A stretch of 64,000 bases of DNA from Gemmataceae bacterium (GCA_019748295.1 JAIEPT010000019.1:1-64000); one strand, 5' to 3'. Shown: positions 54,663 to 63,000, numbered from the stretch's first letter. Notes: generated by a model from the letters alone, not told the origin. Made by a program: numbers and translations.

Positions 54663-55003
54663 TTCCATCCTCCATAGGGGGAGCGATGGCATTCGTAAGA
54701 ACGAAAAAACCACCGCTCCCAAACTCACTTGAGCTTGAAAGCGATGGTTCACGGGCCACTGTACCCGCAAGTTGCGCTAGCCTCTTGGCTGCACCATCAT
54801 CCCACCCATCTATCGGCTTTCGGCTTCGGCACGCCGTCCGCTGAGCGAACTGCCTCGGCTTATCCGGGGGTGGACCTTGCCAAACGTTGGCTGCCGATCC
54901 CAAATGCACTTGAGATGCCAATTGTCGGCGATTGCCACAAGTGGTCTTCACCGGGTGCTTTGGGCTAAGGGGCTGTTTGTTGGCAGTTCTCCCTTGTTGC
55001 GAA
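54663..55003. other. gap with no recognised gene
   Basis: Frames here lack ribosome sites and family patterns. The promoter for the 54662 gene is expected near 54700-54760 on the minus strand. Confidence 0.5.
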
Positions 55004-55207
55004 TTACTGCATGAGTTGTACGACTCCGCCGCACTTTACGCATTGCTGCTTTCCGAAGGCGAGATTCGCGACATTCACTGCGACCACCGCGACGGCGGCG
55101 CATACTGCCGCGTTAGGAGAAAAGACCGGAGTACAAGCAACTGCTGCAATACTGAGGATGCAGATTGTTGAGCGCACCCAGACCGGAACGAGGGGAGGCT
55201 TGGTCAC
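55004..55207 (-). CDS. small membrane protein, 67 aa
   Basis: GTG start at 55207 overlaps the stop of the preceding gene (GTGA). Two hydrophobic stretches: STICILSIAAVACTPVFSP (about 13-31) and AAVCAAVAVVAVNVANLAF (about 34-52). It ends with a CxxC pair (QQCVKCGGVVQL). Translationally coupled and probably real; function unknown. Confidence 0.55.
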   Translation of the reverse strand: MTKPPLVPVWVRSTICILSIAAVACTPVFSPNAAVCAAVAVVAVNVANLAFGKQQCVKCGGVVQLMQ

Positions 55208-55662
55208 TTTTTGCCTCCCTTCGGAATTTGCTTTCTGATCTCTGCGATGACAGATTCCGTAGATTCTTTCGTTCGAGCAGCTAGGACGTTCATCAGCATG
55301 GCGAGACGTTCGACAAGTTCGGGAAGGTATCGAACCGTCGCCAATTTCAAAGTCCGATTGTAGTCGGTCCAAGGCGCTTCATCCAAATCGCCTCCGTTTT
55401 GAGGTCGTGTTGCTATGGTGATGCGGTATTTCCCGCCGATACGACCGTATCCCAAGAAAACTTCAAGTTCTGGATTGGCGGCTCCGGGGTCGAGGTCAGC
55501 CATGTTCCCTGCGGAGACATGTAGGTCCATTCCGACGCCGCAAGTTTTGGTGAGATAGTCCTCGAGCGCAAGCACCAATTCGGATGCTTCGTCAACGGTG
55601 CTGTTTAGAATGGTCGAGGATTGCTTTAGCGCATCAAGCGACGCGCGCAGAGATGAACCCAT
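55204..55662 (-). CDS. hypothetical protein, 152 aa
   Basis: MGSSLRASLDALKQSSTILNS with AAGGAG upstream. Helical N-terminus (EASELVLALEDYLTKTCG), a beta-rich middle (LEVFLGYGRIGGKYRITIATRP) and a helical C-terminus (LPELVERLAMLMNVLAAR). No family recognised. It forms a pair with the small membrane protein that overlaps its stop. Confidence 0.65.
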   Translation of the reverse strand: MGSSLRASLDALKQSSTILNSTVDEASELVLALEDYLTKTCGVGMDLHVSAGNMADLDPGAANPELEVFLGYGRIGGKYRITIATRPQNGGDLDEAPWTDYNRTLKLATVRYLPELVERLAMLMNVLAARTKESTESVIAEIRKQIPKGGKK

Positions 55663-55803
55663 CTGGTTCTCCTTATATGGCCTTCAGGCCGACGTCAGTC
55701 TTGGTCGCCCCCGTCGAGGGGCATCCAGTGCGAGGTCGCTCGCAACCTCAACAAATCTATCGAATGGCACGTCAGGTCGTCAAGAAGACATCTCAATGAC
55801 GCT

Positions 55804-56022
55804 TCAATCTTCGTCTGAAAAATCAGTGGTCAAGTAATCCCGAATCTCATCAGCGAATGCGGCGATGTCGTTGGCGGGAATCGGTTTTTCAGTCCAAGTA
55901 TCGGTCTTCACGACGTCGCCGTTCCTTGCCCAGCAAATCACGATCTGCCGCATGTATGGCGAATCCTTGAATCTCACTTGACGAACGCTTGGCGGGACGC
56001 AGTCGTGCCGGTGAACACTCAC
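55804..56022 (-). CDS. small acidic protein, up to 72 aa
   Basis: The likely start is the GTG at 55977 or the ATG at 55953. MRQIVICWARNGDVVKTDTW, PANDIAAFADEIRDYLTTDFSDED form a compact strand-helix pattern. It ends 27 codons or fewer before the next gene, with no strong ribosome site. Low confidence; unknown function. Confidence 0.4.
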   Translation of the reverse strand: MSVHRHDCVPPSVRQVRFKDSPYMRQIVICWARNGDVVKTDTWTEKPIPANDIAAFADEIRDYLTTDFSDED

Positions 56023-56094
56023 GTCATGTCCCGAATGATTCGCGAAACAGATGCCCTTACTCTTGGCCTCATCTTTTCGAGTTCGGAGTTGCGA

Positions 56095-57801
56095 TCAATC
56101 CTCGATTTCCAAGCGGGCAAATGGGTCCAGCCGATCAAAGCTTTTCGGCAACTTGTCCAGACGGATGTCGCTCTGCCCTTCCCATTCGGTTTCTGTATCC
56201 CCCTTGTCATAAGTGATCTCAAATTGCCACCAGTCACCATTCCGTAATCGCACCTCGGCGAAGGCGTGCTTTGCGTTCGGATTGCCGCGAACGCGCTTTT
56301 TGGACTTGCTTTTGGACAGGACGACGTAGACCTTTTCAATCATCAGACGGATTTGACCTCGGAGGCGTTCGCGGATATTATCCCGGGCCTTTCCTTTCGC
56401 GTTCTGCATTGCGGTGATTTCGTCGCAGACGGCCACCATCTGTTGGAGCGGATCGGAGACCGTTTTGCTGCGGAGCAAGTCCACATCTTTCGCGAGTCGT
56501 TCCCGGTTGCTTTCCAAGTCGTCGAGCAGGTCGATGAATGTCTTTGCGTTGCCGCGCTTCAGGATGCGGGACTGAACTTCCTTAATGTTTGCTTCCGTTT
56601 CTTTCAGTTCCGCTTCCTTGTTCTGCAATTCGTCGCTCATGTCCTCTCGCTGCATTCCGGTGAAATCGGAAGTGGACAAGTGGCTCGAAATCGTGAGCAG
56701 GATTTGGAATTCCAGTTCGGGATACGGAAACGTTATGAAGCAGGAGTCCGGCATCTTCCGCAAGGCGTCATGGGATACAACGTATTGCCAGATTTTCCCG
56801 TTCTTGCGCTGGTGATGGAGGATTAGTGTTGAACCGTCACGAGCATCAACGAGAAGGCCAGAGAAAAGGTTTCTTGTCGTCTTTGCACCGCGTCCTCGGA
56901 ATCGTGCATTATTGTCGCGGATGGCAAGTTGTTCCTGGACCTTGAAGAACAGCGCCCTCTCTATGATGGGGGGGTAATAGCCCTTGATCGTTTCGGCTTT
57001 CACTCGTTTTCCATTTTCGGGCCGGGTGAATACACGCTCCCCGATAACGCCTCGGTGATGGAGCAGCAGTGAAACATAGGAATGATTCCACCGCCCTTTG
57101 TCGATGTTGTCAGAGTTCTTTTCCTTCCGCTTTCTCCAGCCGATGCTCTTGATTTTCTTCGCGTGCAATTCGCGGATAATGGCGAACGATCCTTTTCCTT
57201 CGGCACTCATTCGGTAGATTTCGCGGACGATCTCTGCCTTCTCTTCGATGATTTCGTACTCCTTCGTTTCGGCGTTCCATCGCAGCCAGGCCGGGCAAAG
57301 CGCGCCCATCTTGCCGCCTTGTTTCCGCTTGTTCTTCCATGTCGCCTTCAGACGTTCGCTTTTCTTGTTGCTTTCTTCGTTCGCGAGCAGAAAGGTCACG
57401 ATCGGCTCGAGCATGGCGAGTGCGCCGCCCTTTGCAAAATCGGGCGGATAGGTCTTTTCTGGAGAAAGGGTCTGAATCGTGATGCCCGCTCGCAAGATGT
57501 CCTGAAAGATCGTTAGAGCGTGCGAAATTTCATCGCGAGAAAGACGATCGAGGTTCTCGATGACCAGTACGGCGGGGGTCTTGATTTTGCCGCTGCGGAC
57601 TGCCGCCAAGAACATCGATAGACCGCCTTCCCGCCAGTTTTCGCCGGTCCAAGCGGAAACACCAAGGTCTTCAAAATTGGAGGACGCCAGCGGAATGCCG
57701 GTGCGTTGGGACCACTCTTCTGTTTTCGCGGTTTGCCTGCGAAGAGAATCGCCGGTTGCTTGCTTCTTGCTGCTGAACCGAATGTAGGAGTACGCTAGCA
57801 T
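56095..57801 (-). CDS. large serine recombinase (integrase of the element)
   Basis: 568 residues. The catalytic N-terminal domain has YIRFSSKKQ (nucleophile Ser about 10), DLGVSAWTGEN, and ENLDRLSRDEISHAL (about 82-96). The recombinase domain follows (about 170-320: FAIIRELHAKKIKSIGWRKRK, HSYVSLLLHHRGVIGERV). The region after about 320 matches the zinc-ribbon position but lacks the usual Cys pairs. A coiled coil (about 385-440: QNKEAELKETEANIKEVQSRIL) and a basic C-terminus follow. Expected to integrate and, with a directionality factor, excise the element. It lies 50 bases from attR, pointing inward, the normal integrase-att arrangement. Confidence 0.92.
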   Translation of the reverse strand: MLAYSYIRFSSKKQATGDSLRRQTAKTEEWSQRTGIPLASSNFEDLGVSAWTGENWREGGLSMFLAAVRSGKIKTPAVLVIENLDRLSRDEISHALTIFQDILRAGITIQTLSPEKTYPPDFAKGGALAMLEPIVTFLLANEESNKKSERLKATWKNKRKQGGKMGALCPAWLRWNAETKEYEIIEEKAEIVREIYRMSAEGKGSFAIIRELHAKKIKSIGWRKRKEKNSDNIDKGRWNHSYVSLLLHHRGVIGERVFTRPENGKRVKAETIKGYYPPIIERALFFKVQEQLAIRDNNARFRGRGAKTTRNLFSGLLVDARDGSTLILHHQRKNGKIWQYVVSHDALRKMPDSCFITFPYPELEFQILLTISSHLSTSDFTGMQREDMSDELQNKEAELKETEANIKEVQSRILKRGNAKTFIDLLDDLESNRERLAKDVDLLRSKTVSDPLQQMVAVCDEITAMQNAKGKARDNIRERLRGQIRLMIEKVYVVLSKSKSKKRVRGNPNAKHAFAEVRLRNGDWWQFEITYDKGDTETEWEGQSDIRLDKLPKSFDRLDPFARLEIED

Positions 57802-57850
57802 CACAGCCCCTCTTGCAAGTGGGGAAAACTGCGGCCAGAACTAAAGTATG

Positions 57851-57900
57851 GAACGGGACTGAAAAACGAAAGTCCTCGGTGGAAGATTGGCTCAACCCCG
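57851..57900. other. attR of the integrative element
   Basis: Element arm 57851-57878, core GT 57879-57880, host half GGAAGATTGGCTCAACCCCG from 57881. The arm matches the reverse complement of the attL arm at 24 of 28 bases. The host half continues the ATPase-GNAT gene in frame. Confidence 0.88.
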
Positions 57901-58436
57901 ATTGGACCTATCGCCCCGCGGAGAATCGCTTCGCATGGAGGCGGCTTCGGCGAAGGCCCATCATTCAACTCGATCTCGTTCGTTGCCAGGCATCGGCGTG
58001 GCGCCTGTTCGCATCGCATCACTATCTGAGCAGCCAACTCGCAACCAGTGCCGTGTGCTTTCTCGCATCGTGGCGCGATCAGCCCGTGGCGTTTTCGGCG
58101 TGGCTGCCGTTCTTCGGCAAAGGCCCGCCCACGCGGCGCGAGCATCGCACGGTCTGTTTGCCGGACTTTCAGGGAGTGGGCATCGGCAATGCCGTCAGCG
58201 ATTTCATGGCATCCATGTGGGCGGGCCTCGGCTATCGGGCAACTTCGACCACGACGCATCCGGCCATGATCCGCTCGCGTCTCGCCTCGGCGAATTGGGA
58301 GATGATTCGCAAGCCTTCGTTCGCCGCGGGACGCGAAGGCGGATTGCGACATGCGACCACGCGGCTGACGGCGGGATTCAAGTACGTTGGTCCACCCCTT
58401 CCGCCGATCGCAGCCCGGGTCCTGCTCGGCCACTGA
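57881..58436 (+). pseudogene. 3' GNAT-like part of the interrupted ATPase-GNAT gene
   Basis: Codons from 57882 read EDWLNPDWTYRPAENRFAWRR, PIIQLDLVRCQASAWRLFASHHYLSS, TSAVCFLASWRDQPVAFSAW, and a GNAT acetyl-CoA segment LPDFQGVGIGNAVSDFMASMW (about Q-G-x-G-I-G). A frame from 57813 runs through the att arm, but its first 23 codons belong to the element. Joined to 22523-23088 it gives a 373-codon ATPase-GNAT fusion, a known phage-associated architecture. Alone it lacks the ATPase half and any clear start. Confidence 0.87.
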
Positions 58437-58513
58437 TTTCGATTCGCATCTTCCGCCTGCATTCGTGATTTCACGCGCGTTCCTCACCAGCCGGCGCCTC
58501 CCGGGTGTTCGCC

Positions 58514-58954
58514 ATGCCGCGCCTACGACTTACCGCTCCGCTCATCGAACAGATCGCCGCCGGCGTTCGCGCGGGCGGCTATCCGCATGTGGTGGCCCAG
58601 GCGTGGGGCGTGCCGAAGGCGACCTTCGAAGGCTGGATGGGGAAGGGCGTCAAAGGGAATGGAATGTGTGTTTTGCTCGCGAAGACGATGGGCGTGGCTC
58701 ACGCTCAGGCCCGGTTGCGAGCGGAGATGACGATCAGCCGCGAAGACTCGCGCATCTGGCTGGAGCATGGCCCCGCCCGCGATCAGCCCGGCAATCCAGG
58801 CTGGTCCAGTTCCGCTCGCCTCGCCCCTTCCGCGGAGCCGTCGCTGTTCGCTCACGTGCCGATGGTCGCTCTCATTCGCGATGCCGTCGGCCAACTGGGC
58901 GAACATCCCGAAGCCCGTCAAATCATTGCCCGAACGTTCGAAAACTACAACTGA
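58514..58954 (+). CDS. phage terminase small subunit-like protein
   Basis: 146 residues. Helix-turn-helix segment LTAPLIEQIAAGVRAGGYPHVVAQAWGVPKATFEGWMGKG (about 5-44), then a helical part (MGVAHAQARLRAEMTISREDSRIWLEHGPAR) that fits the DNA-binding small terminase pattern, including a W-x-x-x-GP tail. TerS recognises the packaging site and recruits TerL. It lies 78 bases after the GNAT segment and, ignoring the element, is 13 kb downstream of TerL. Confidence 0.68.
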   Translation: MPRLRLTAPLIEQIAAGVRAGGYPHVVAQAWGVPKATFEGWMGKGVKGNGMCVLLAKTMGVAHAQARLRAEMTISREDSRIWLEHGPARDQPGNPGWSSSARLAPSAEPSLFAHVPMVALIRDAVGQLGEHPEARQIIARTFENYN

Positions 58955-58963
58955 GGCCACACC

Positions 58964-59242
58964 ATGTCGCTCGCTCGTTTCGTTGCGCAGGAATCGGTTC
59001 GCGTCAAAAAATCGATTCGCCGTGCGGATACGTTTCTCGATCAGGCCCGCTGCCCCTGGTGCCGCCATCCGTTGATCGCGCGGGTCGGCAAGCTGGGACC
59101 GTACTTCCACTGCGGCTGCATCGAAAGTAGTCCTCACGCTCCGCGTGAGGTCAGCCGCGACGCAAGGTCACACGAGTCTTTCGTGGCGACAAGTTTATTA
59201 ACTTGTCGGAATGGTCATAAAGAGACGTTTCGAACAAGTTAA
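58964..59242 (+). CDS. small zinc-ribbon protein with repeat-derived C-terminus
   Basis: MSLARFVAQESVRVKKSIRRADTFLDQ is a basic helix, followed by CPWCRHPLIARVGKLGPYFHCGC (about 30-52), a four-Cys zinc ribbon. The end of the frame (from about 54: SSPHAPREVSRDARSHESF) is the translation of repeats D and E, so the natural stop was probably lost or shifted by repeat insertion. Total 92 residues. It begins 10 bases after the small-terminase-like gene, so it is the last gene of the capsid module. Confidence 0.65.
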   Translation: MSLARFVAQESVRVKKSIRRADTFLDQARCPWCRHPLIARVGKLGPYFHCGCIESSPHAPREVSRDARSHESFVATSLLTCRNGHKETFRTS

Positions 59243-59590
59243 TAAACTTGTTTCCACGGTTCGTCTGACCTCACATCGCGGCAGACCTCACGCGGAGCGT
59301 GAGCACTACGCTCGCTGCCTTTCGTGGCGACAAGTTTATTAACTTGTCGGGATTGGATTTTGAGAAGCTATCTAAACAAGTTAATAAACTTGTTTCCACG
59401 GCCGTCTGACCTTGCATCGCGGCTGACCTCACGCGGAGCGCGAGGACTACTCTCGCTGCCTTTCGTGGCGACAAGTTTATTAACTTGTCGGGATTGGATT
59501 TTGAGAAGCTATCTAAACAAGTTAATAAACTTGTTTCCACGGCCGTCTGACCTCGCATCGCGGCTGACCTCACGCGGAGCGTGAGGATTA
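59129..59590. repeat. tandem array of repeat families D and E
   Basis: Family D arms (CCTCACGCGGAGCGTGAGG) alternate with family E inverted pairs at about 59181-59260, 59322-59400 and 59463-59541. The last two E-D units are near-identical direct repeats with a 141-base period. Any ORF here is repeat translation. Confidence 0.92.
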
Positions 59591-60457
59591 CTCTCCGTAG
59601 TCGAGCGCAATATCGAGTGCCGGAGCGGAGTGGGTCAGGGCGCCGATGCTGATGCGATCGACGCCGGTGTCGGCGATTGCTCGGACCGTGGCGAGTTGGA
59701 TGCCGCCGGAAGCCTCGAGCTTCACTTCGGGCGCGGTCTGGTCGCGCAGCTTCACCGCTTCATGCATCTGGTCCGGCGTCATGTTGTCGAGGAGCACGAT
59801 GTCGGGCTTGCAAGCAAGCGCTTCGCGAAGCATGTCGAGCGAATCGACCTCGATCTCGATGGTGACGAACGTGACGAAGTCACGTGCCGCCTTCACGGCT
59901 TGGGAGATCGGATCGCCTTGAGCGCGGAGCGAGGCGAGATGATTGTCCTTGATGAGGACGCCGTCGTGCAGACCCATGCGGTGGTTGTGGCCGCCGCCGC
60001 AGCGGACCGCATATTTGTCGAGGACGCGCCAGCCGGGCAATGTCTTGCGCGTATCCAAGATCTGTCCTTTGCAACCGGCGATGGCGTCCACGAATCGGCG
60101 AGTCAATGTGGCGACGCCGCTGAGATGCTGCAGGAAGTTGAGCGCGGTCCGCTCAGCGGTAAGAATCGAACGCATGGGCCCCGCCACGGTCGCGATTTGC
60201 TGCCCTGCGGTCACGTTCGTGCCGTCGCGCACCTGGGTTCCGAATTGCAGCGAGCCGTCAATCGTTTCGCAGGTCAACTGGGCCGCGGGCAGACCGGAGA
60301 CGACACCGGCGCTGCGTGCCACGAACACCGCACGCCCCTTCGAATCTTCGGGGATGGTCGATCGGCTCGTGATGTCGCCGGCATCGCCCAAGTCTTCTTG
60401 CAAGGCGAGTTCGAGCAGGCGACGGCAGGCTTCGGATTCGGCGGGCGTAAAAATCAT
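59588..60457 (-). CDS. nadC: nicotinate-nucleotide diphosphorylase (carboxylating)
   Basis: 289 residues from 60457. Converts quinolinate and PRPP to nicotinate mononucleotide, CO2 and PPi in NAD synthesis. Motifs: LQEDLGDAGDITSRSTIPED (about 19-38), LNFLQHLSGVATLT, the active-site DTRKTLPGWRVLDKYAVRCGGG (about 138-159), HRMGLHDGVLIKDNH (about 162-176) and KLEASGGIQL (about 245). The full domain is intact. An upstream extension in frame lacks homology. It follows the FAD oxidoreductase gene by 20 bases, so the two may be co-transcribed. Confidence 0.95.
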   Translation of the reverse strand: MIFTPAESEACRRLLELALQEDLGDAGDITSRSTIPEDSKGRAVFVARSAGVVSGLPAAQLTCETIDGSLQFGTQVRDGTNVTAGQQIATVAGPMRSILTAERTALNFLQHLSGVATLTRRFVDAIAGCKGQILDTRKTLPGWRVLDKYAVRCGGGHNHRMGLHDGVLIKDNHLASLRAQGDPISQAVKAARDFVTFVTIEIEVDSLDMLREALACKPDIVLLDNMTPDQMHEAVKLRDQTAPEVKLEASGGIQLATVRAIADTGVDRISIGALTHSAPALDIALDYGE

Positions 60458-60477
60458 GGCGGGCGTCCTCGTCGGGG

Positions 60478-61716
60478 TCACTTCTTGCCGGCATAGAGGT
60501 CGAGGTTCGGATTGCCGGCCATGAGGGCGAAGGCATCGCGGATCTGTTCGAAGCCGAGCCGCAACAGAAAATTCGAGTTTCGCCCCAGGCTCTTGGCCCC
60601 GAGGATGTAGAAATTGGGCTCGGGGTTCCGTAACGCCTCCGCTCCCAGGCCGCTCATGCGGAGCGGATCGGACACTTTCGCAAGGGCCACGGCGTCGGCC
60701 ATTTTCTGCGAAGCCAGCGACGCGGGACATTCGCGAACCTGCAACTCCCGGTAGAGGTTCGTATCCGGAGAATAGCCGACATTCGCGATGATGCGATCCA
60801 CTTCGACGACGCGCGTCTTCAGCGGGCTGCGCAAGGTGACTTTGAAACCCTTGTCTTGACCCAAATATTCGATGGCATCAACGACGGTGGCGGGCGAATA
60901 CTCGACGTTGTCGTCCGTGCGAGTTGCCAGCGAATTGGCGCGAGAGGCGAAGCGGTCGCGCTCTTTCAGCGGATCGTTGGCGAATCGGCGGAGCGGCGTC
61001 GTTTGCGACGTGCGTGCGACCCAGATCACCCACGTCGTCTGGTGTTCGAGCGAAATCTCCGCGAGGTTGCACACCGTCGTCGCCGCGGAAAACCCGGCTC
61101 CGACGACCAAAATCGTGCGATTCGCGTAATGCCCCTTGCGCTCGCCGAGGATATCCTCGAGCTGATAAGCGATGTGCGTCTCGGCCGAGAGTTCGCCTGG
61201 CGCCGGCATGCCTCCAGCGCCGGCCCAACGATGTTGAGCGTAGACGCCGGTGCAATCAAGCACGACGTCGGCCGTCTCGATGCGCTCGCGCTGCTTGTCG
61301 CGAACAAGCAATCGAAAGGGATTGCGTGCCCGCTTGAGATCGCCCGGCTCATCGTTCTTCAGCAGGTCCTGACGCGAGATCTTGAGCACCTGCGTCTCGC
61401 CGACGAGATTCTCCTTGAGCAACTCCCCAAGCGGGTTCAGATAGGCAGCCACATGCTCGCGGCCGAGGACGCAGGCGTCGTCGGCCGGAAACTCGTGCCC
61501 CAGCTTTTGTTTGCCGATGGCTTGCTTGCCCAGGAGCGTGGCGTTCATGCCGAAGGGGCTGAAGAGACGGACATGGCCCCAGCGGAGCATGTGTTCGCCG
61601 ATGCGGCCGCGTTCGAAGATGGTGAACGGCCAGCCGAGTGTTTTTGCGTAGAGCCCCGCTTCGAGCCCGATGGGGCCCGCGCCGAGGATCGCCAAGCGAG
61701 GCGCCGACTTCGCCAT
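60478..61716 (-). CDS. FAD-dependent NAD(P)-binding oxidoreductase
   Basis: 412 residues from the ATG at 61716, with GGAAAGGA upstream. FAD-binding LAILGAGPIGLEAGLYAKTLG (about 8-28), NAD(P)-binding ILVVGAGFSAATTVCNLAE (about 200-218) and the late VGYSPDTNLYRELQV (about 316-330). It resembles flavin-dependent monooxygenase/thioredoxin-reductase-fold enzymes, but lacks a clear redox CxxC and a specific monooxygenase signature. Substrate unknown. It leads directly into nadC. Confidence 0.82.
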   Translation of the reverse strand: MAKSAPRLAILGAGPIGLEAGLYAKTLGWPFTIFERGRIGEHMLRWGHVRLFSPFGMNATLLGKQAIGKQKLGHEFPADDACVLGREHVAAYLNPLGELLKENLVGETQVLKISRQDLLKNDEPGDLKRARNPFRLLVRDKQRERIETADVVLDCTGVYAQHRWAGAGGMPAPGELSAETHIAYQLEDILGERKGHYANRTILVVGAGFSAATTVCNLAEISLEHQTTWVIWVARTSQTTPLRRFANDPLKERDRFASRANSLATRTDDNVEYSPATVVDAIEYLGQDKGFKVTLRSPLKTRVVEVDRIIANVGYSPDTNLYRELQVRECPASLASQKMADAVALAKVSDPLRMSGLGAEALRNPEPNFYILGAKSLGRNSNFLLRLGFEQIRDAFALMAGNPNLDLYAGKK

Positions 61717-61797
61717 GAGATTCCTTTCCAAGCCGCGTCATGCGGTCTGGGCATTCTAAAGCAGTTTGCAGATTGATGTCGCAACCGACGATGCCCT

Positions 61798-61996
61798 CTG
61801 TAGGGAACGCCCTCCGTGGCGTTCCGCCGAACTGGACGATGTCGGCCCCAGTAATGCATCTGCCGCTCTGCCGCAACCGGCTAAGCGATCATGTGTGGCG
61901 TCAGGGGCAAGCCGAAAGTCGCGGGTTGTTGGATGATGGGGGCCGACATCGTCCAGTTCGGCGGAACGCCACGGAGGGCGTTCCCTACAGAGGGCA
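61798..61996. repeat. inverted repeat with GTAGGGAACGCCCTCC arms
   Basis: GTAGGGAACGCCCTCCGTGG at the left is inverted at 61970-61993, with a second inner pair around ACTGGACGATGTCGGCCCC. About 110 bases lie between arms. Nothing else is seen from 61717 to 62009. Confidence 0.88.
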
Positions 61997-62009
61997 TCGT
62001 CGGTCGTCG

Positions 62010-62990
62010 CTATGGTTCCGTGGCGGCGGCAGTCGGCGAATTGGCCTTCTTCAGGTCGTTGCGGCTTTGATTCAGCAACTGACTTGTTTCCTGACGGCGC
62101 GACCAGAAATCGTGATAGACGGGACCGAAAAGGACGATGACTGCTGGCACCCAAAGGCAGAGAATCGTCGGGAACAGCATCCAGAAATTGGCTCGATTCG
62201 CCTGCGTCTCAGCCCGATGCCGAAGCGTCGTGCGCAGGTTGCTGGAATATTCGAGAAGCCCCGCGGATAGATCGGCGCCCAGGCGTTCGCTCTGCGTCAG
62301 GACCATCGCCAGCGTGCGGACGTCAGGCACATTGGTCCGTTCCGCGAACTGCTGCAAGGCCCTGCTGAAGCTGCTCAGCTCGGCGTGTTCGCGGAGAATG
62401 GTGAGTTCGTCGGCGAGGACGGGATACGCGTTTCGCAGTTCCTTGGAAACCAGGGCAAGCGACGCGCCGAGGTTTTGGCCGCCCGTAAGACCCAGGTTGA
62501 GCAGATCGACGGCGATGGGCAACCCGCGCTCGATCTGCCGAGCGCGAACGCGGGCTCGATAATGGATGAAGAGCCGGGGGATGCTGAATCCGAGCACGGC
62601 CAACATTGTCCCGGACATGGCGATGCGAGGGATGTCTTCGCGGCGAGCGGCGAGGCCGAGCAATGCCGCGACGACGAACGGCGAGAAAACGAGCACGGCG
62701 CGAATGGCCTGGAATTCCGTCAGGGCGTTCTTGTGGTAGAAGCCGGCTTCGCGAAGCTCTTGCTGAATGGCGGGGCGCTTCGATTCGCCGATCGGCGAAT
62801 GTCCCGCAATCGCAGGCGTCATGCCGCCGAGGATCATGACCTCCTCGGCCGACGGCAGGCTGTGCGATTCTTCCGCATGGACGTCGCGCAGCAGCGCCAG
62901 GCGCCGGCGTTCCAATAGCCATGCGTAAACGCCGAGGGTAAGCCCCGCGACGGCGACGAATGCCAGACTCAGCACCAAACCCTGAAACAT
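62010..62990 (-). CDS. tadC: type II secretion system F-family protein, TadC-like
   Basis: 326 residues from 62990. Membrane protein with N-terminal TM (about 5-25: VLSLAFVAVAGLTLGVYAW), two central TM (about 90-135) and a C-terminal one (about 275-300: FPTILCLWVPAVIVLFGPVY). The T2SS-F cytoplasmic domain has RGLPIAVDLLNLGLTGGQNLGASL (about 160-183) and FAERTNVPDVRTLAMVLTQS. It pairs with TadB as the inner-membrane platform of a Tad/Flp pilus. It follows the TadB gene on the same strand, with a repeat between. Upstream extension is repeat A. Confidence 0.88.
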   Translation of the reverse strand: MFQGLVLSLAFVAVAGLTLGVYAWLLERRRLALLRDVHAEESHSLPSAEEVMILGGMTPAIAGHSPIGESKRPAIQQELREAGFYHKNALTEFQAIRAVLVFSPFVVAALLGLAARREDIPRIAMSGTMLAVLGFSIPRLFIHYRARVRARQIERGLPIAVDLLNLGLTGGQNLGASLALVSKELRNAYPVLADELTILREHAELSSFSRALQQFAERTNVPDVRTLAMVLTQSERLGADLSAGLLEYSSNLRTTLRHRAETQANRANFWMLFPTILCLWVPAVIVLFGPVYHDFWSRRQETSQLLNQSRNDLKKANSPTAAATEP

Positions 62991-63000
62991 TCCGACTCTT

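Larger units (their letters stand above)
23089..57880. mobile_element. 34.8-kb serine-recombinase integrative element carrying a defence island
   Basis: Bounded by attL (GT core 23087-23088) and attR (GT core 57879-57880), with inverted arms just inside. The serine recombinase lies 50 bases from the right arm, reading inward. Cargo is type I restriction-modification, a CARF-like sigma-54 regulator, HEPN-like proteins, Gabija, AAA+ ATPase, DUF932, methyltransferase and unknowns. The palindromic repeats common in the flanks are not seen inside, and 24-29.5 kb is visibly more AT-rich. No conjugation or replication genes were recognised, so it may be mobilised by another element. Confidence 0.88.

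Noticed and set aside
59271-59573. Possible CRISPR-like array (regular repeats)
   Set aside because: Units are 141 bases, palindromic, with no unique spacers and no cas genes; they are tandem copies of repeats D and E.
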